From contig JBBDHG010000032.1 of NCBI GenBank assembly GCA_037951165.1, positions 7,369,001 to 7,433,000 of the forward strand: a DNA stretch of 64,000 nt, read 5' to 3'. Position 1 is the stretch's first letter. Every line of letters begins with the position of its first letter. The stretch comes from Lophius americanus. Its lineage: Eukaryota > Chordata > Actinopteri > Lophiiformes > Lophiidae. The notes under the pieces are model-generated. The model did no database searches. It was given only the letters and a program-made list of their open reading frames with translations, and was not told where the DNA came from. Positions 27,164 to 40,300 of this stretch are shown here, piece after piece. The translations under genes and the position numbers were made by a program.

Positions 27164-30100
27164 CAAGCAAAGTCTTTCTATATTTTTGTATTGTTTATTA
27201 TGACCCTTTTTAATCCACATCTGTAAAGAAGCTTTTTTATGTAAAATGATGATGCGCTAAATTTTTTTTTCCTCTCCATGAATTCCCATGCAAGACCCAC
27301 TGTACAGCTGTAGATATATTTCAAAGAGGACCCAATGGTACTATCTTCTTTTATTTTAATGGATATTTGCAAATAACATTGGAAAAAAAGATATTTTCAT
27401 TTTTTGCAGAAAAAGAAGAGAAAAAATCAGTTAAAGAAATTATTTTCTGGGAATGAATTCTATTAAATGCTTGTCCAGGGTGTCACACATTGTATCCCTA
27501 GATTCTTTTCTTTAACCATCATAAGAATTTTATTTATTTTACGTCTGAGAGGTTCTTCCACACACACTCTGAATGTGCTTTAAGTTATCACAATATTTGT
27601 TCATCTGTAACTTGCTTTGATCTGTTTGTTGTATCAAGGTCAAGGAGGAGTTGAAAAAGTGTCAAATAGAAAAATACTTTTTTTCACGATTGCCAGCAAA
27701 TAATAGCTAACATAAAACAAATTTGGCAAAAAAAAAGACAAAACAATACGGTTGGGTTTCTTTTTCACTTATTGACATCCGTGTCTCTTAATTTGAGCCC
27801 ACTTTCTTTTCTTTTATTGTTGCTTTTATCTGTCTCACAACCTTCTTTAGAAGCCAAAGTTGTTTTTTCTTCATACGGTCAGCCGCTGTTCAAAAGTTCC
27901 AGTCGAGTTCAGACTTCACAGTCAAACTGATTCTGAGGTCAAGAGTCGAACTCGCACGCATTAATAGATGATACTGTTAATCAGCTTTTGACGTTTTTCG
28001 TTTGGCATTCGATCATTTCAAATATTTTGGAAAATGTCTTTTTTGTCTAACCGTTTTTGCTGTGTTTCTGAAAGTCCTTAAAAGCAGTGAGAATCTGAGT
28101 CCCTCGCTGGTAGCGGCCAGCTTAACACCCACTGCCCGAATGTTGGCCTATAAACGACTTGAAACAGCAAAATAAGAATACAAACAGACGGGAGGCTCAC
28201 AATCCAAATTCTTTTGGGTCAACAGTAAAGAGTGATAGGGAATATTATTATATATGTCTATACATTAAATCCAATGTATTTTGCCTTCTATTGAGGCTGC
28301 TGATCTGAGAAAGTGATTCAGCTTGAGCTGCTGTGATGTAAAAGTTTAAACTAAACCAGGGGTAGTTGATATTAAAGTCCATTTAAAGGAAGAGATGGTG
28401 CTATCGGAGCTGACAATACTACAAAATAGAGTAAGTAATACTGTCTATCCGTCCTTATTTGATTTCAATGGTCTGAATACCAGCAAACCCTCCATCCCTC
28501 TGCTCAGTATCTCATAATTAATAAATGGATATATTAGCCGGAGGGATTTTTTTCTGGTCCTATCGACTCTCAAACCCTGGAACAAGCGTTGGAAGACACA
28601 ACAGAACCGGCCATGTTCATACCCTGACTATTCTTTGTTTTTATTTTACAAAATTCCGGAGTTTGTTGGGAAATATTCCTTTTATGAGGTTTTACTTTTC
28701 TAATTAACATTTTTTCATGACGATAACTGCATTAACCGTTTTTATGACCTTAATGAAAAACATTGTTGGATTTGGTATTTTGAGATAAACTGAAGGATTC
28801 GGTGCGGGTGATTCTACTACTTAAGCTAAATAAACCATCAAGACATTTTATTCCATGCCAAGGAAGCCAATAATTGGCTCATAATTGAATTGGCATGAAG
28901 GAAAAAAAAGCTTTCCTCTGTATGGCAGTATTTTTCTCTTAAGTTCAAAGACAGCAATCCTTACCGACGTGATTCTAGAGTTTAATCACAATTTGATTTT
29001 AAAGGTTAATAATGACCTCAGAGAAAAGCTTGAAAAGAAATGACATGGTGAAGTTGTTCAATCAAAATGTGCCTTCATCCTTTGCTGTTCTTATCTGTAA
29101 TAATTAATGATAGGATCAAGGAGGAATGTGTAATCATTGTTATAATTTGTGACTTATTAGTTATTTGTCCTAATTGATGTGATTTGTTGGTTAATGTGTT
29201 TTATACTGTTTGGTGTAATATGGCAGGATCATGTTCAAATTAAATTTTGAATCTTATTTGGTGGGAAATCAGTTGTTCAAAAAGAACAGATTCATTTATT
29301 AGCTATTATCTTACAATGCTGCCCTTATTCCAACACTGAGTCATTAAAGAAAAAACGCCTATAAAATATCATTAAATAACATCTAGTTTTTAATCCTTGT
29401 TCAAAATTAATTCTAAAATAAACATTTACCATTTTACAGCGTTTTTGTGCAGCGGGAACATCAGAGCACTTGCAATGAAAGCCAAGAAGTAGGCACAGTA
29501 TGTTGTATAACTTTTTTTTCTTCGGTTAGTGACAGAATCTTAAATCAGCAGTGAAGGAAATGAAACTGTGTTTATTTTTCCATGTATTTTTAAGCACAGC
29601 ACATGAAAAAAAACAATATTCCAGAAAGAGTTTCTCACTAGAAGTGGAACAGACAGTTTTATTCTGCTTTGATCACGCCTGTCTGGATGTCAGGGGTGAT
29701 GTTCTTTTAATTTATGTAAGTCATTTAATATGCTGGATCTTTTTATTTCTAGAATCTTAATGAATAACTTCCTTTTCCCTACCCACAAAAAAACATTTGC
29801 TACCTGAGTGAGACATATTGATTAACTTTTACACAATGAGGTCAACTCCATACCAATGAAAATCCAAGGGGAAGTCATACCCAGGCGCCATTTTTCTGCT
29901 GTACGCTGCTCAGTGCTACTAAAAAACAAAATCTACAGGGCAGTTTTTTCTAATTCTCCCTTGCCAAACCCTATGGGTAGTTCTTCAGGATGCCATGTCA
30001 TACAAAACCCAACGTCACACAAATATTAAGGGACATCCTCAAGTCAATTCCTCTATCATCAAACTTCTTCACACAGTGATTTGAGTGAATAGAAACTCTT

Positions 30101-30385
30101 GCTTGACATTAAATGAGGTAAAATAACTTGGGCCGGTCCTTTATGTTGACAAATCAGGGATAAATTTAGAGCAAACTACTAAAGTATTTTGAGTTCAGTG
30201 ATTTTTCTATGCTTTACCAGTCTATTTCCTTTCACCCTCACTGGTCTAGCAGAATGTAGCATGAACCTAAATTCTTTATGAAGTATCCTTGTATTTATAT
30301 CTACACGCAGTTTTTTTTGTTGTCTTTTCTGTCTTTGGAAAGTCATCAACATGACTTTGTAATAAAAGGACGTATGTGATTTTTG
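27164..30385 (+). other. mapkapk5: Probable long 3' UTR of mapkapk5
   Basis: About 3.2 kb follows the stop with no recognisable exon and no obvious transposon, AT- and T-rich as expected for a UTR. AATAAA at 30361-30366 is the last plus-strand signal before the convergent ostf1 3' end. Several earlier AATAAA/ATTAAA strings could give shorter forms, for example near 29418. Confidence 0.45.
30361..30366 (+). terminator. mapkapk5: Candidate poly(A) signal of mapkapk5
   Basis: Perfect AATAAA on the plus strand, followed within 40 bp by T/GT-rich sequence. Distal choice; use not provable from sequence. Confidence 0.4.
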
Positions 30386-30570
30386 AACATTTCTTCGTAT
30401 CTAGTATTTGTGCACAATTCAGCTCATGATTAAAAAAAACGAAACGCTGTCAGCATTTAAAATGTGACTGAATTTCTGTAATAATTATAATCAGCACTGA
30501 GCATTTTTCTGCTTATTATGCCATTTGTAAGCTTTTCAAAAATGTCTTAACACATTTTAATTTAAAATAG

Positions 30571-30576
30571 TTTATT
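30571..30576 (-). terminator. ostf1: Candidate poly(A) signal of ostf1
   Basis: 'tttatt' on the plus strand is AATAAA on the minus strand, about 775 bp beyond the ostf1 stop codon. This gives a 3' UTR of roughly 0.8 kb and places the two convergent gene ends about 200 bp apart. Confidence 0.5.
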
Positions 30577-31349
30577 GCAGATTGGAAATAGAACAGACAG
30601 AAATCCAGAACAACAAGGCTGGCAATGCTGTTAAAAAAAAAAAAAAAATGCAAGTAAACCAAACAATATCTAAGGCACTTGCATCGTTAAACAGCAGTAT
30701 GTTCTGAAATTTGCTCCCAAATGTATATCAAGTCACCAAAAGCTTGAAGATAAGAGAGTGAAGACGTGTACAAGACCCATTAGTCTACAGTGGAGTGTCT
30801 TTAACCCAATTGGAATGTTCCAAAGTATGCAGCACAGAGGATAACAGACGAGTAGAGGAAAGTGTCTCCTAGCGTCAATCAGCACACCCTGCTTCAATCT
30901 GGAATGAATACGGTAAAAGACACGTTGCATTGCCTCAACTCTATGAACATATTTAAGTTGTGTCTAGTGAGTTGGAGCTCCAAGAGATAAAGCTTTTTCC
31001 AATCCTGTTTGATTTGGAGTGCGTTCCTTAAAGTTTGCTCTGTTTTCCACGACTACTCTTATTCTGCTCTCAGTCCACAATGTGCAACAGGTGCTCCAAG
31101 ACCAATTCCCCACCACATCTGGACACACACTTGGAGAAGCAGGGGAACTGTAAGAACGCATTAATGCAATGCTTCGAAATTCACACAAATGAGAGGCAGC
31201 GGGTCAACAACTGAGGTGTTTGCAGAGAATAACAGAACTAAACTGGAGTTGCATTTGGAAACAGGGAAGCAAATCCATTTCAGCTCTATAATTCATCCCC
31301 CACTTCCCAAACGCTAATGGAAGATAGTGATGGCGCAGACTGGGCTGGC

Positions 31350-34300
31350 TCAGTCCGAGTCTTCGTCATCCAAATACTCTTCAGCATTGCTTTGTATGCG
31401 GGTGATGTCTGAAACAAGATAATACACACAAATATATTTCAGTAGATGACTGCTTATAATTATCTGCATACATAAAATAAGGTCAGTAGTAGCAAATCGT
31501 CCTGGAGATGATAAACCTCCCCATCAATTTTTCCTCATGTGCCTTTACCAAGAAGGTTGTGCGCCATTCATGATGAGAGTTAAACACGAACACATCACCC
31601 CCGTTCTTCATTCCCTTCATTGGCTTCCCATTTCGACCAGGATTGATTAAAAGATCTCTCTCCTCACTCACCAGTGCATCCATGGCAACGCACCCCCCTA
31701 CCTGAAAGAACTACTCACCCCACTGACCTCAACACCATCCCTCCGTTCTACCCACTCATACCGCCTCCTCCTGCCCTGGACTAAGCTCAGCACCATGGGT
31801 GATCGGCCTTCTGTTCTGCTGCCCCTCGTCTGTGGAATGCCCTCCCTGACCATCTGAGGGCTCCACAGACGACTGACACATTTAAAAAGGACTTAAAACT
31901 TTCCTTTTTAGCAGAACCTATAACTTTAATTAACATTGCTGCTTTTTGGTCAGGTTTTTATATAGTTATTATTTTATTTATTATTGATGCTTTTATCTGC
32001 TTTTGCTTTGTAGCACTTTGTTATTTGATCCAAATGTAATGTGCATTATAAATTAAATGTATTATTATTATTAGTATTCACTTAACAGAACCACCCACCC
32101 GAAAAAAAGAAATAATCATACTGGTTTAATAGCGAGATACATTTTAATCTATTTTATAAAAGACATGGGGAAACAGGCGTATCCCTTAAATGGGATATCA
32201 TCGCTATATGAACAAATTAACTGTGGAAATCAGTAATGATTATTTTTAATATCCTTTTAAGTTGTGGATCCTGATTAAAGAGATAACCTTTAGACAGAAG
32301 TTTATACCATGACTGCTCTATTATCTTCTATTGTATCGCGTTCAGCTGACAGAATTGCGACAGACAGTTTTAATATGCAAACTACTGTCAAAAGTGAAAT
32401 ATCTAATGCTTTTAATTGGATTATTCCTATACCTGTTCTAACCTCTTGAAAACAGACACACGGCACAGAACTGATGCAGGTATAGTGCATGTGTGAGTGC
32501 TGAGAATCTGTACTTACTGTGTCCCTGTTTCCTTTTGAGAAGTGAGGCTGACTGAGCATTGATGGCCATATCCAGAGCCAGCTTATTCTCGTTGTTCCTG
32601 ATGTCGGTCCTGGGATCTAAAACAAACATGCATTTTAAAACAACATACCAACATCGGATTGTTTGGATCAAATCTTATCCAGAGCTTTCTCTCTCTGTTT
32701 CCCCTGCTCTATTTTCACCAAAGTAAATAAAAGTACTCTCTGGTCAATTTCACTTTCAAACCACAAAGAAACAAGGTTATATGCTCACTCTTTTCCAACA
32801 ACATTTCCACAATGTCAGAGTATCCCTTCCAAGCAGCAGCATGCAGAGGCGTGTCCCCAAGTTTATTCTGAAATACAGAACACCAACATCACTGACAAAC
32901 GTCTTCCTGCTTAGTCAATCTGATGTCAGGAAACTAAGACATTTTAAATATGAATGGTTAAGATTACTGATGAGATATTAGTAATAAAGCTATTCAGTTA
33001 CATTGTGTGAGACTGTGTGGATAACTTCATGTAGATCAAATTATCACATCACGTTTTTTATGTATTTTAATTTCAGAAACAAATTGTGCTTTGGCATGCG
33101 TAACTAATACTTGTGACAATGAAAAAAACAAAAACAAAACACTATTACACAGAAAAAGGGGTTAAGAAATGCTACTGACTGATGGCTTATAATAATAAAC
33201 TCTCAAAATGCATTTCTAATCATTCTTGGAGAACATGTATGTACAGTTTGTTAAAGAAATAATCCACAGTCTACATGTGAGGTGATTAAGATCAAATCAG
33301 AGTGTTCTGTAAAGAATATAGGTTTAAGTTGTTGCTGTGGAAACAGACAAAATAAATGTAAAGTGAGTATCCACAAGTTGTCTAAGATAATGTGCCATCA
33401 TTACATTCTGAAACACCACACACAAATGAGTCCAAGATAAATAAAATTGATAGAAATTAATGAATGCTGAAAGAATCAAAACATAAATTACAAAAAAAAT
33501 GTTTAAAATTCCTAAATACCAAAAGTAGGGCCTTGGCAATAAATGGTAAAATAAAAAGATTGCAATTTCAATTAAGACGCATTGTTTTAAAAACACGTAT
33601 TGTGTTTTTAAAATATGAATCAGTGGGGCTATTAGAACCTGATCAAACTAAAAATCAATGCTTTACCCAACTGTGGTTGAAATGAGGAAAACACAGATAG
33701 ACGACAATTTCATGGGAAAGAAGGGATGACAATCTCATAAGAGATGTTGAGCAGGAGTCCAGCAATATGAGATGGCTGGGAGATTCAATGATTTTGACAT
33801 TTTGATGAGCTATGAATGAGTTTGAAACCAATCTCACCTGCTGGTTGATCTCCACACTGGGCTGGGTTAGCAACAGTTCTACCACATCTGATACGGGCAA
33901 AAAGGAATAGAGGACTTTAACGATAGTGTGAGTGAAAGTTAAATGATAAGCGTTACATGGCAGTCATGCTGGAATACAAAAAACTGAAACACTCTGCTTT
34001 TTTTTGCCTTCCCCTTCGGGGACAATAAAGTATATCTTATCATGTACACAATAACGTTTACCTTTATGTCCTCCATGGCAACCCCAGTAGAGAGCAGTGT
34101 TTCCAGCCTTATCCAAGCCATTGATCCCAACCTTGTTTTCCACACATTCCCTCAGCCAGCTAAGATTGCCTATGTATGGACATGAAAACAGTGCAGCAGT
34201 TCTTTGACAGAAACAAAAGCTGTGTTATCAGAGACATGGTTGACTTTATTGTCTCCAGGAAGAGGAACCGGTCATGGATCCAAGCGATTGCTGAATAGAG

Positions 34301-37300
34301 TATTGCCATGTCAAAATAAATTAAGAAGTATGTATAGCCAACTTGTGGATCTTTTTCTCACCCCGTTTGGCTGCTTCATGCATGGGATTGTCGACCGTCT
34401 CCGCGAACTCGACCACTAAAAAAAACAACAACATGATCAGTAATGACCATTATCCAAGAGTTGCAAATACCAGTATTAAGAACTATTTTGGTCTCTTCAT
34501 CAATGTAATGGTTTTCAAAGTTGGATCTTAATGTTCTACTTACCATAGTTACTTGGAATAAGTCCTGTCCTTCCTCTGCATGTTCCTTTCCACCAATTAG
34601 TGTCACTCTGGGGGAAAAAAGTAATGTAGACATATATATAGAAAATAAGTAAAGACTTAAGCGGGACAAAGTTCTGAAAAAAAAAAAGCAGGGAAAATGT
34701 AACCTTCTGACTTTGTCTGTCAGACTATCCACAGGACACGTACACAGCAAAACAAAACTACATTGTATCTGGCTACACAAAACACATTAAAGAAATCACC
34801 GTAAAGCAAGAAAGCAATAAAATAACATTAAAAATGAACAGTCTGTACATAAAGTGATTGTGATATTGTACATAGTAGCAGAATTACTGCGGTTGGTCAA
34901 CCTGCATAAATAAAAACATTAATAAATAGATTTCTAAATTGCACATGGTATACCATTTAATTGAACATGATATGATCCAATATGGGGAGGAAATTGCACA
35001 TGTACACATTGAGAATATTGCACAAAAAGAAAAACAAAAGAAAAATGTCCCCTTGAAATATTGAATACTGCACAACAGAGAATGCAGCGAGGAGAAAAGC
35101 GCAAATTAGTGTGACACAAAATGTGCAAAAGGTGCTGATTTCTTTGCATTTTTCAAAGCCAGAAGTTCCATGTATGAATCCGAGTGAGTGGGACATTAAA
35201 ACTTGATGGCAGCTACATCTCTATAAGGTTTTACTCACCGTGTCAGATATATACAAGAAATCTCCTTCTTCAAAGTACAGCTCATCTGGCTAAAAAAAAG
35301 AAGACAACATTACTCCACGTTAATCTGTCACATGGTCTCAGGCAGTTTCTTGCAGAGTGACTTGTGTGTTACATTCACCCTTGTTTTCTCCTCTTCAACT
35401 GACACTTTTGTGAGCACTATATGTAATTCAGGTTTTCCCTTGAACTGCAGATATTTTTTAATTAATGCCTTCAAACATTACTAGTATCAATTTCACAAAC
35501 GTTAGATTTACTTGATAATATATAATACTTAATAACATACCTAAGCTTTGTTCCAAAGTGTCTATGCTCTGTGTAAAACCTATTCCTTAAAAACTTAAGA
35601 TTAGTCTGTCCAAGAGCTTGGACCACAAGAACTGATTGAACTGTTTCAGTAATAATGACGTAAGGTACTGTTCCATGAAAGTATATTTGAGCTACTGTGG
35701 TACATGTGAACTGGTTTACGCCCGTTATTACAATCTTTCTGCTCATCTCTGCTTTCTAGATGCTGCTAGAAAGCAGAGATGTTTTTAGGCTCTTTGCAGA
35801 ACAGTGCCACTCAAGGAATTTGACTTCTCTGTCATAGTTAAAAAGTTTGCATATTGACAGCTGTTGAAGAGGCTGTACCTTTTTCCCAATTGTTAAATTA
35901 ACTAATGATTGAACAGCAACTGAAGTGTTCAAACATTACACTCTACAATGTAAGGCATGCAATATTTCTCTGATTAACCATTTTCACGCTGTCTCAACAA
36001 ATTGTATTCAGCAATCATCAAAAATGATTGAAAAACAATCAATCGATCAATCTTGACATACAATGACCTCATACCGTTCTGGGATCGAAGGGGTACAGTG
36101 CTTTGAAAACCTTGACATGGCCTGGCAAAGGGAAGACAGACAGACAGCGTGTTAGGAGATGTTTGTATTTGTTTGTGGCCAGTTGGCCTCACTGCTGAGT
36201 GCACAAGTTTGGTGAACATAGTAACATTGTACATGTCAGAAATTAATTAAAGACAGTTCTGTATAATCATCACCTAGATTCACTACGATAAGCGTAGAAG
36301 CAGCTTTAACGTAAAAAACCCGTCCATGATTTTCTTGCCCAGCATCGGAGTGCTCAAACATCCTAAATGCCCCACAGAGCGCCGCAGGATGTCATTCCTG
36401 CCTGTGGCCACCAAAGATTTCCACTCCTCCCTCTGATAGTTAAACATGAACTAATTCACCTGGAGTCTATAGACTGGTTTTTGGACTTTAAATATTTATC
36501 TGCTGCACTTGTCAAGTGCAGCAGATAAATATTGCATTGGGTATTGCATATACCCTGCATATGTGCTGGGTATATGCAATACCCAGCATATTTTGGATAA
36601 TTTCACATTCTGATTATATGTATAATACTATGTATTATAGTACCAGCCTTATTCTCCTACTATAATATCATTATATCTCTTGTAGATTTATTCTTGTAGT
36701 AATTTATTATACATTCCATTTATCCTTATTTTATTCATATATAAATGTACATATCTTCCATTTTTTCTTCTAATAGTTTTCAAGGAGAATCTGTGGTGAA
36801 CAAATATCTCCTGTGGTCAATCAATTACTTTTGATTCTAATAAATCACAACCACTTGCCTTTATCCTTACCCGAGTAATTTTTGACCTGTTTCAAAGTAA
36901 TGATTAAACTGCCGCTATCAGCACATGCAGCTACTGATGCCTGCGTTCACTGAAACATATCTGCTATTTAGAAAGCAATGCAAACTTGTTCATGCACTGC
37001 AATGACTTCAACACAAAGTGTGTGTTCAGTACCGAGAGCATTCTGCTGGAATGCTCTCGTTACTTGAGGTCTAGGTTGACAGCTGATCTCACTTCTAGGT
37101 GCTTCTACAATAATGAAAATAAGGCCTAGATGGTCATCCCTAATAGCAAGGGTACATTCTTGAAAAGGCCCCAGTACCCGCTGTTGTACATGCAGTTCCC
37201 CTGATTGAACTGCACAGGTTAAATGTGAGTCATCATTATTCTCAAACAGTCCATAATGACTCAGCGTTGGTATTTCTGTGAAGTCAGCAAAATGCTCTAA

Positions 37301-40300
37301 AATAAGATTCCAATATGACTCAATAATGAAGATACATACAGTTAACAATTCTGCTAGCTCAGTAATAAAAAGAGACTAAATTTGGGCTAAATTTAAACAC
37401 GAGCAGATGTAATCTTGGGAAGTCATTAAAAAAAACGTCCCATAGTGAGTGAAATATGAACAATTACAATGTAAAAGTTAGATCTCCTTGAGAGAGTTCA
37501 TATGAGGTAAACTTTGACTAAATTGGACCAATGATTAGGAAGTTATGTTCGAAAAAAACTTTTTATCTTAAAAGCTCCCCATAGTAAGTAGAATATGAAC
37601 TATTCAAATAAAATGTGTTACAAACAAGATGGATCTTCTCTAGTCGATTCATATGCACCACATTTAGACTGAATCAGACCAATGGTTTGGAGATAAAGCT
37701 CCCCCGAGTAGCAGAAATATGCAACTACCCTTTCCCAAACTAAATCAAGTTTTCCTCTTATTAGACTCTATTGGGGTTTAAAATTTGAAAATGTTCTATG
37801 AAATAGTTTTCAAGTTACTGAGAACACAATGGATCTTCGACAGACGCCGTTTCAATGATAATGGAGATAATCAGGATCAGAAATAATATATTGATGCCCA
37901 TGGGAAAAATGTTTTGCTTATGTGCTTTCTGTTTTTGGAGTACAGTCATTTTAAGAAAAGGTAAACTACATACAAAGCATAGACAGATTCCCACAACACC
38001 AGCATTCGATGGCCCTGTGGTTCTTGCTTTGGACAATACTCCCTCTTCCACCCAGTTTCAAGGTATTCTGTCAACAAGTTTATGTGTGATTGACAATAAC
38101 TGAAAAAAATAACTAACACCTTGCAATGTCCATTTAGTGTAAAAAAATCCTTCATATGCCTTTTTTTTCCTGAATTCAGTACAAAATTAAGTGGAATCAT
38201 CCACACTACAAGCTCAAACCTGCTACCAGGTTTCATCAAATTCTGAGGGTTTTTTTTCGTGTATGCCTACTAACAGACAAACAAATGGAATGACTTATCC
38301 CCTTTGGCGGAGGTAATGGTGGTGTAATGAAGATGCGCATGCATTTTTCACACTGTTTGATTTACTGGTAATATTTTAAATGCATTTCATTGTGGCTACC
38401 TAGAGCTGGACGTACACCGTCTCTTTCTGTCTGCTTTAGCTAACATATTGAGCGGTTATGTCTCCCCTCCGCTCTTACTCAGGCTTTCTGTTTAACTAAC
38501 ACACTGTCTCAGTGTATCAGAATAAAAGGGTCCGAGCCAGCTGCACAAACCCAGCTCTGTTTATCACAGCGAGCATGTCTACTCTGCAGGCCCCATCATG
38601 TCACTTATAACACAGAGTAGCCTGTACCGACTGGCCCAGGCTCTCTGAGTTTTAAAGACACAGACATATCAAATATTTGTTCTTGCTAAACATTAATCAG
38701 AAAATACAAATTCGACCTGAACCACAGTCTGAGCAAAACACTGAAAGTACATTTAATTTTCTGAAATCTTATTCCCTGAAACAGCTCCAGTCGTGCCCCC
38801 ACAGAAACACCGTCTAATACTGACACAAATACCTGAACAACCAAGCCTCCAAAATTTTGGCTTCACGAGTCATTAGCATACAAACTCAGACATTTTAAAC
38901 CAGATAATACACATAGCTCTCTATAGCATTACCCTCTACATGTTTTACAACACAACAACTGAAGCCCATTAGTCTTTTAAAATCAAATCACCTAACAGGT
39001 CTGGACATGTTCAATCCAAGTGCACAGCTCACTGGTGATGTGGCAGAGCATTAATAGAAAAAGTTATAACAGCACATGTACAATTTCTCTTTAAGCACAC
39101 ACTCAAAAAGATTCAAATCAATTCTATATCAAAACACCCATTAGAGGAAAAGGCAAGCAGACCTTAAAAGACGACATAATAAAAAAAAAAAAAAAAAAAA
39201 TGAAAAATCCTCTGGCGCTGATTCATATGCACCACATTAAGATTAAACTGGACCAACGGTTAAGAGGTTATGTTCGAAAAATGCAGCTTTTCGCAAAAAG
39301 CTCCTGCTAGTGAGTAAAATATTAACTACAAGAGTAAAATTTGATACATCAAAAAGATTTCAGGTTGACATCACCAAATTTAGACTTAATTTTACCAACA
39401 ATTTTGAAATTATGGCCTGAAAAAATTAGTAGAAAAAGCTCCCCCTACGGGGGAAAATATACAACTGACTTTTCTCAGTTCCATAGGGGTATAAAATTTG
39501 AAAATACTTTGTCAGGGAGTACTACTACTACTTAAATAAATCCTGTAAACATATGATTAAGTCAAATAGGGGATCTTAAATTTGATACGAGGAATTCAAT
39601 TTGATTTAATTGAAATTTATCCGCCAACTTGGATAGATTTGGGAACGTTGTGTTGGGAAGGCAATCTGGCGTAAAACCTACCGTATGCTAGTAAAACAAT
39701 GTGAAGTGACTCCAAATTACACACAAAAAGAAACCTCCCATATGCCTGTGATTAATGGACTGTTCCTCCACTTTTCAGTAAAGGTGACATGAACCGCCAT
39801 TGAAACGATTTGTTTCTCCAGAAGCCCTCTGAGGATAACAATGACATGACAATTTATAATTGTTTTATGTCTTTGTCTGTGTCTCTCTTTTTAAGTTGAC
39901 CAGCAAAAAAGAAACACAAATACAAAAAATAAATAAATAAAAGTTGAACTAAATCCCACGGCAGATGTTGCTTCACCTAGGTAAGGCCATATGGCGGGGG
40001 AGATAACATTACATTCTGGAATGGATCTCGTCAAAGGGGCAGATGGAGGAACATATTATATATATTAAATTAATAATATTTTTTTCATTATTTTCATCTA
40101 TTACACAGACAAACTCCCTGCAAAGTTTCAGTAAAAATAAGATTTTACTGAAAATTTGTAGGAAGGTTGGTGATGGAGCTGGAATGAACCCGTTAAATGT
40201 TGGTGTTGATCTAGGTTGATTGGCTGAGTCAGGATTTTCTAACCACTTTTTTGAAGATTGTTAGACAAGGCTGTTTTATCCATGGTTTTGCCTATTATGC

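Noticed and set aside
36968..37348. 126-codon minus-strand frame in ostf1 intron 1
   Set aside because: Largely the reverse strand of R1 repeat copy b; similar frames arise from other R1 copies.
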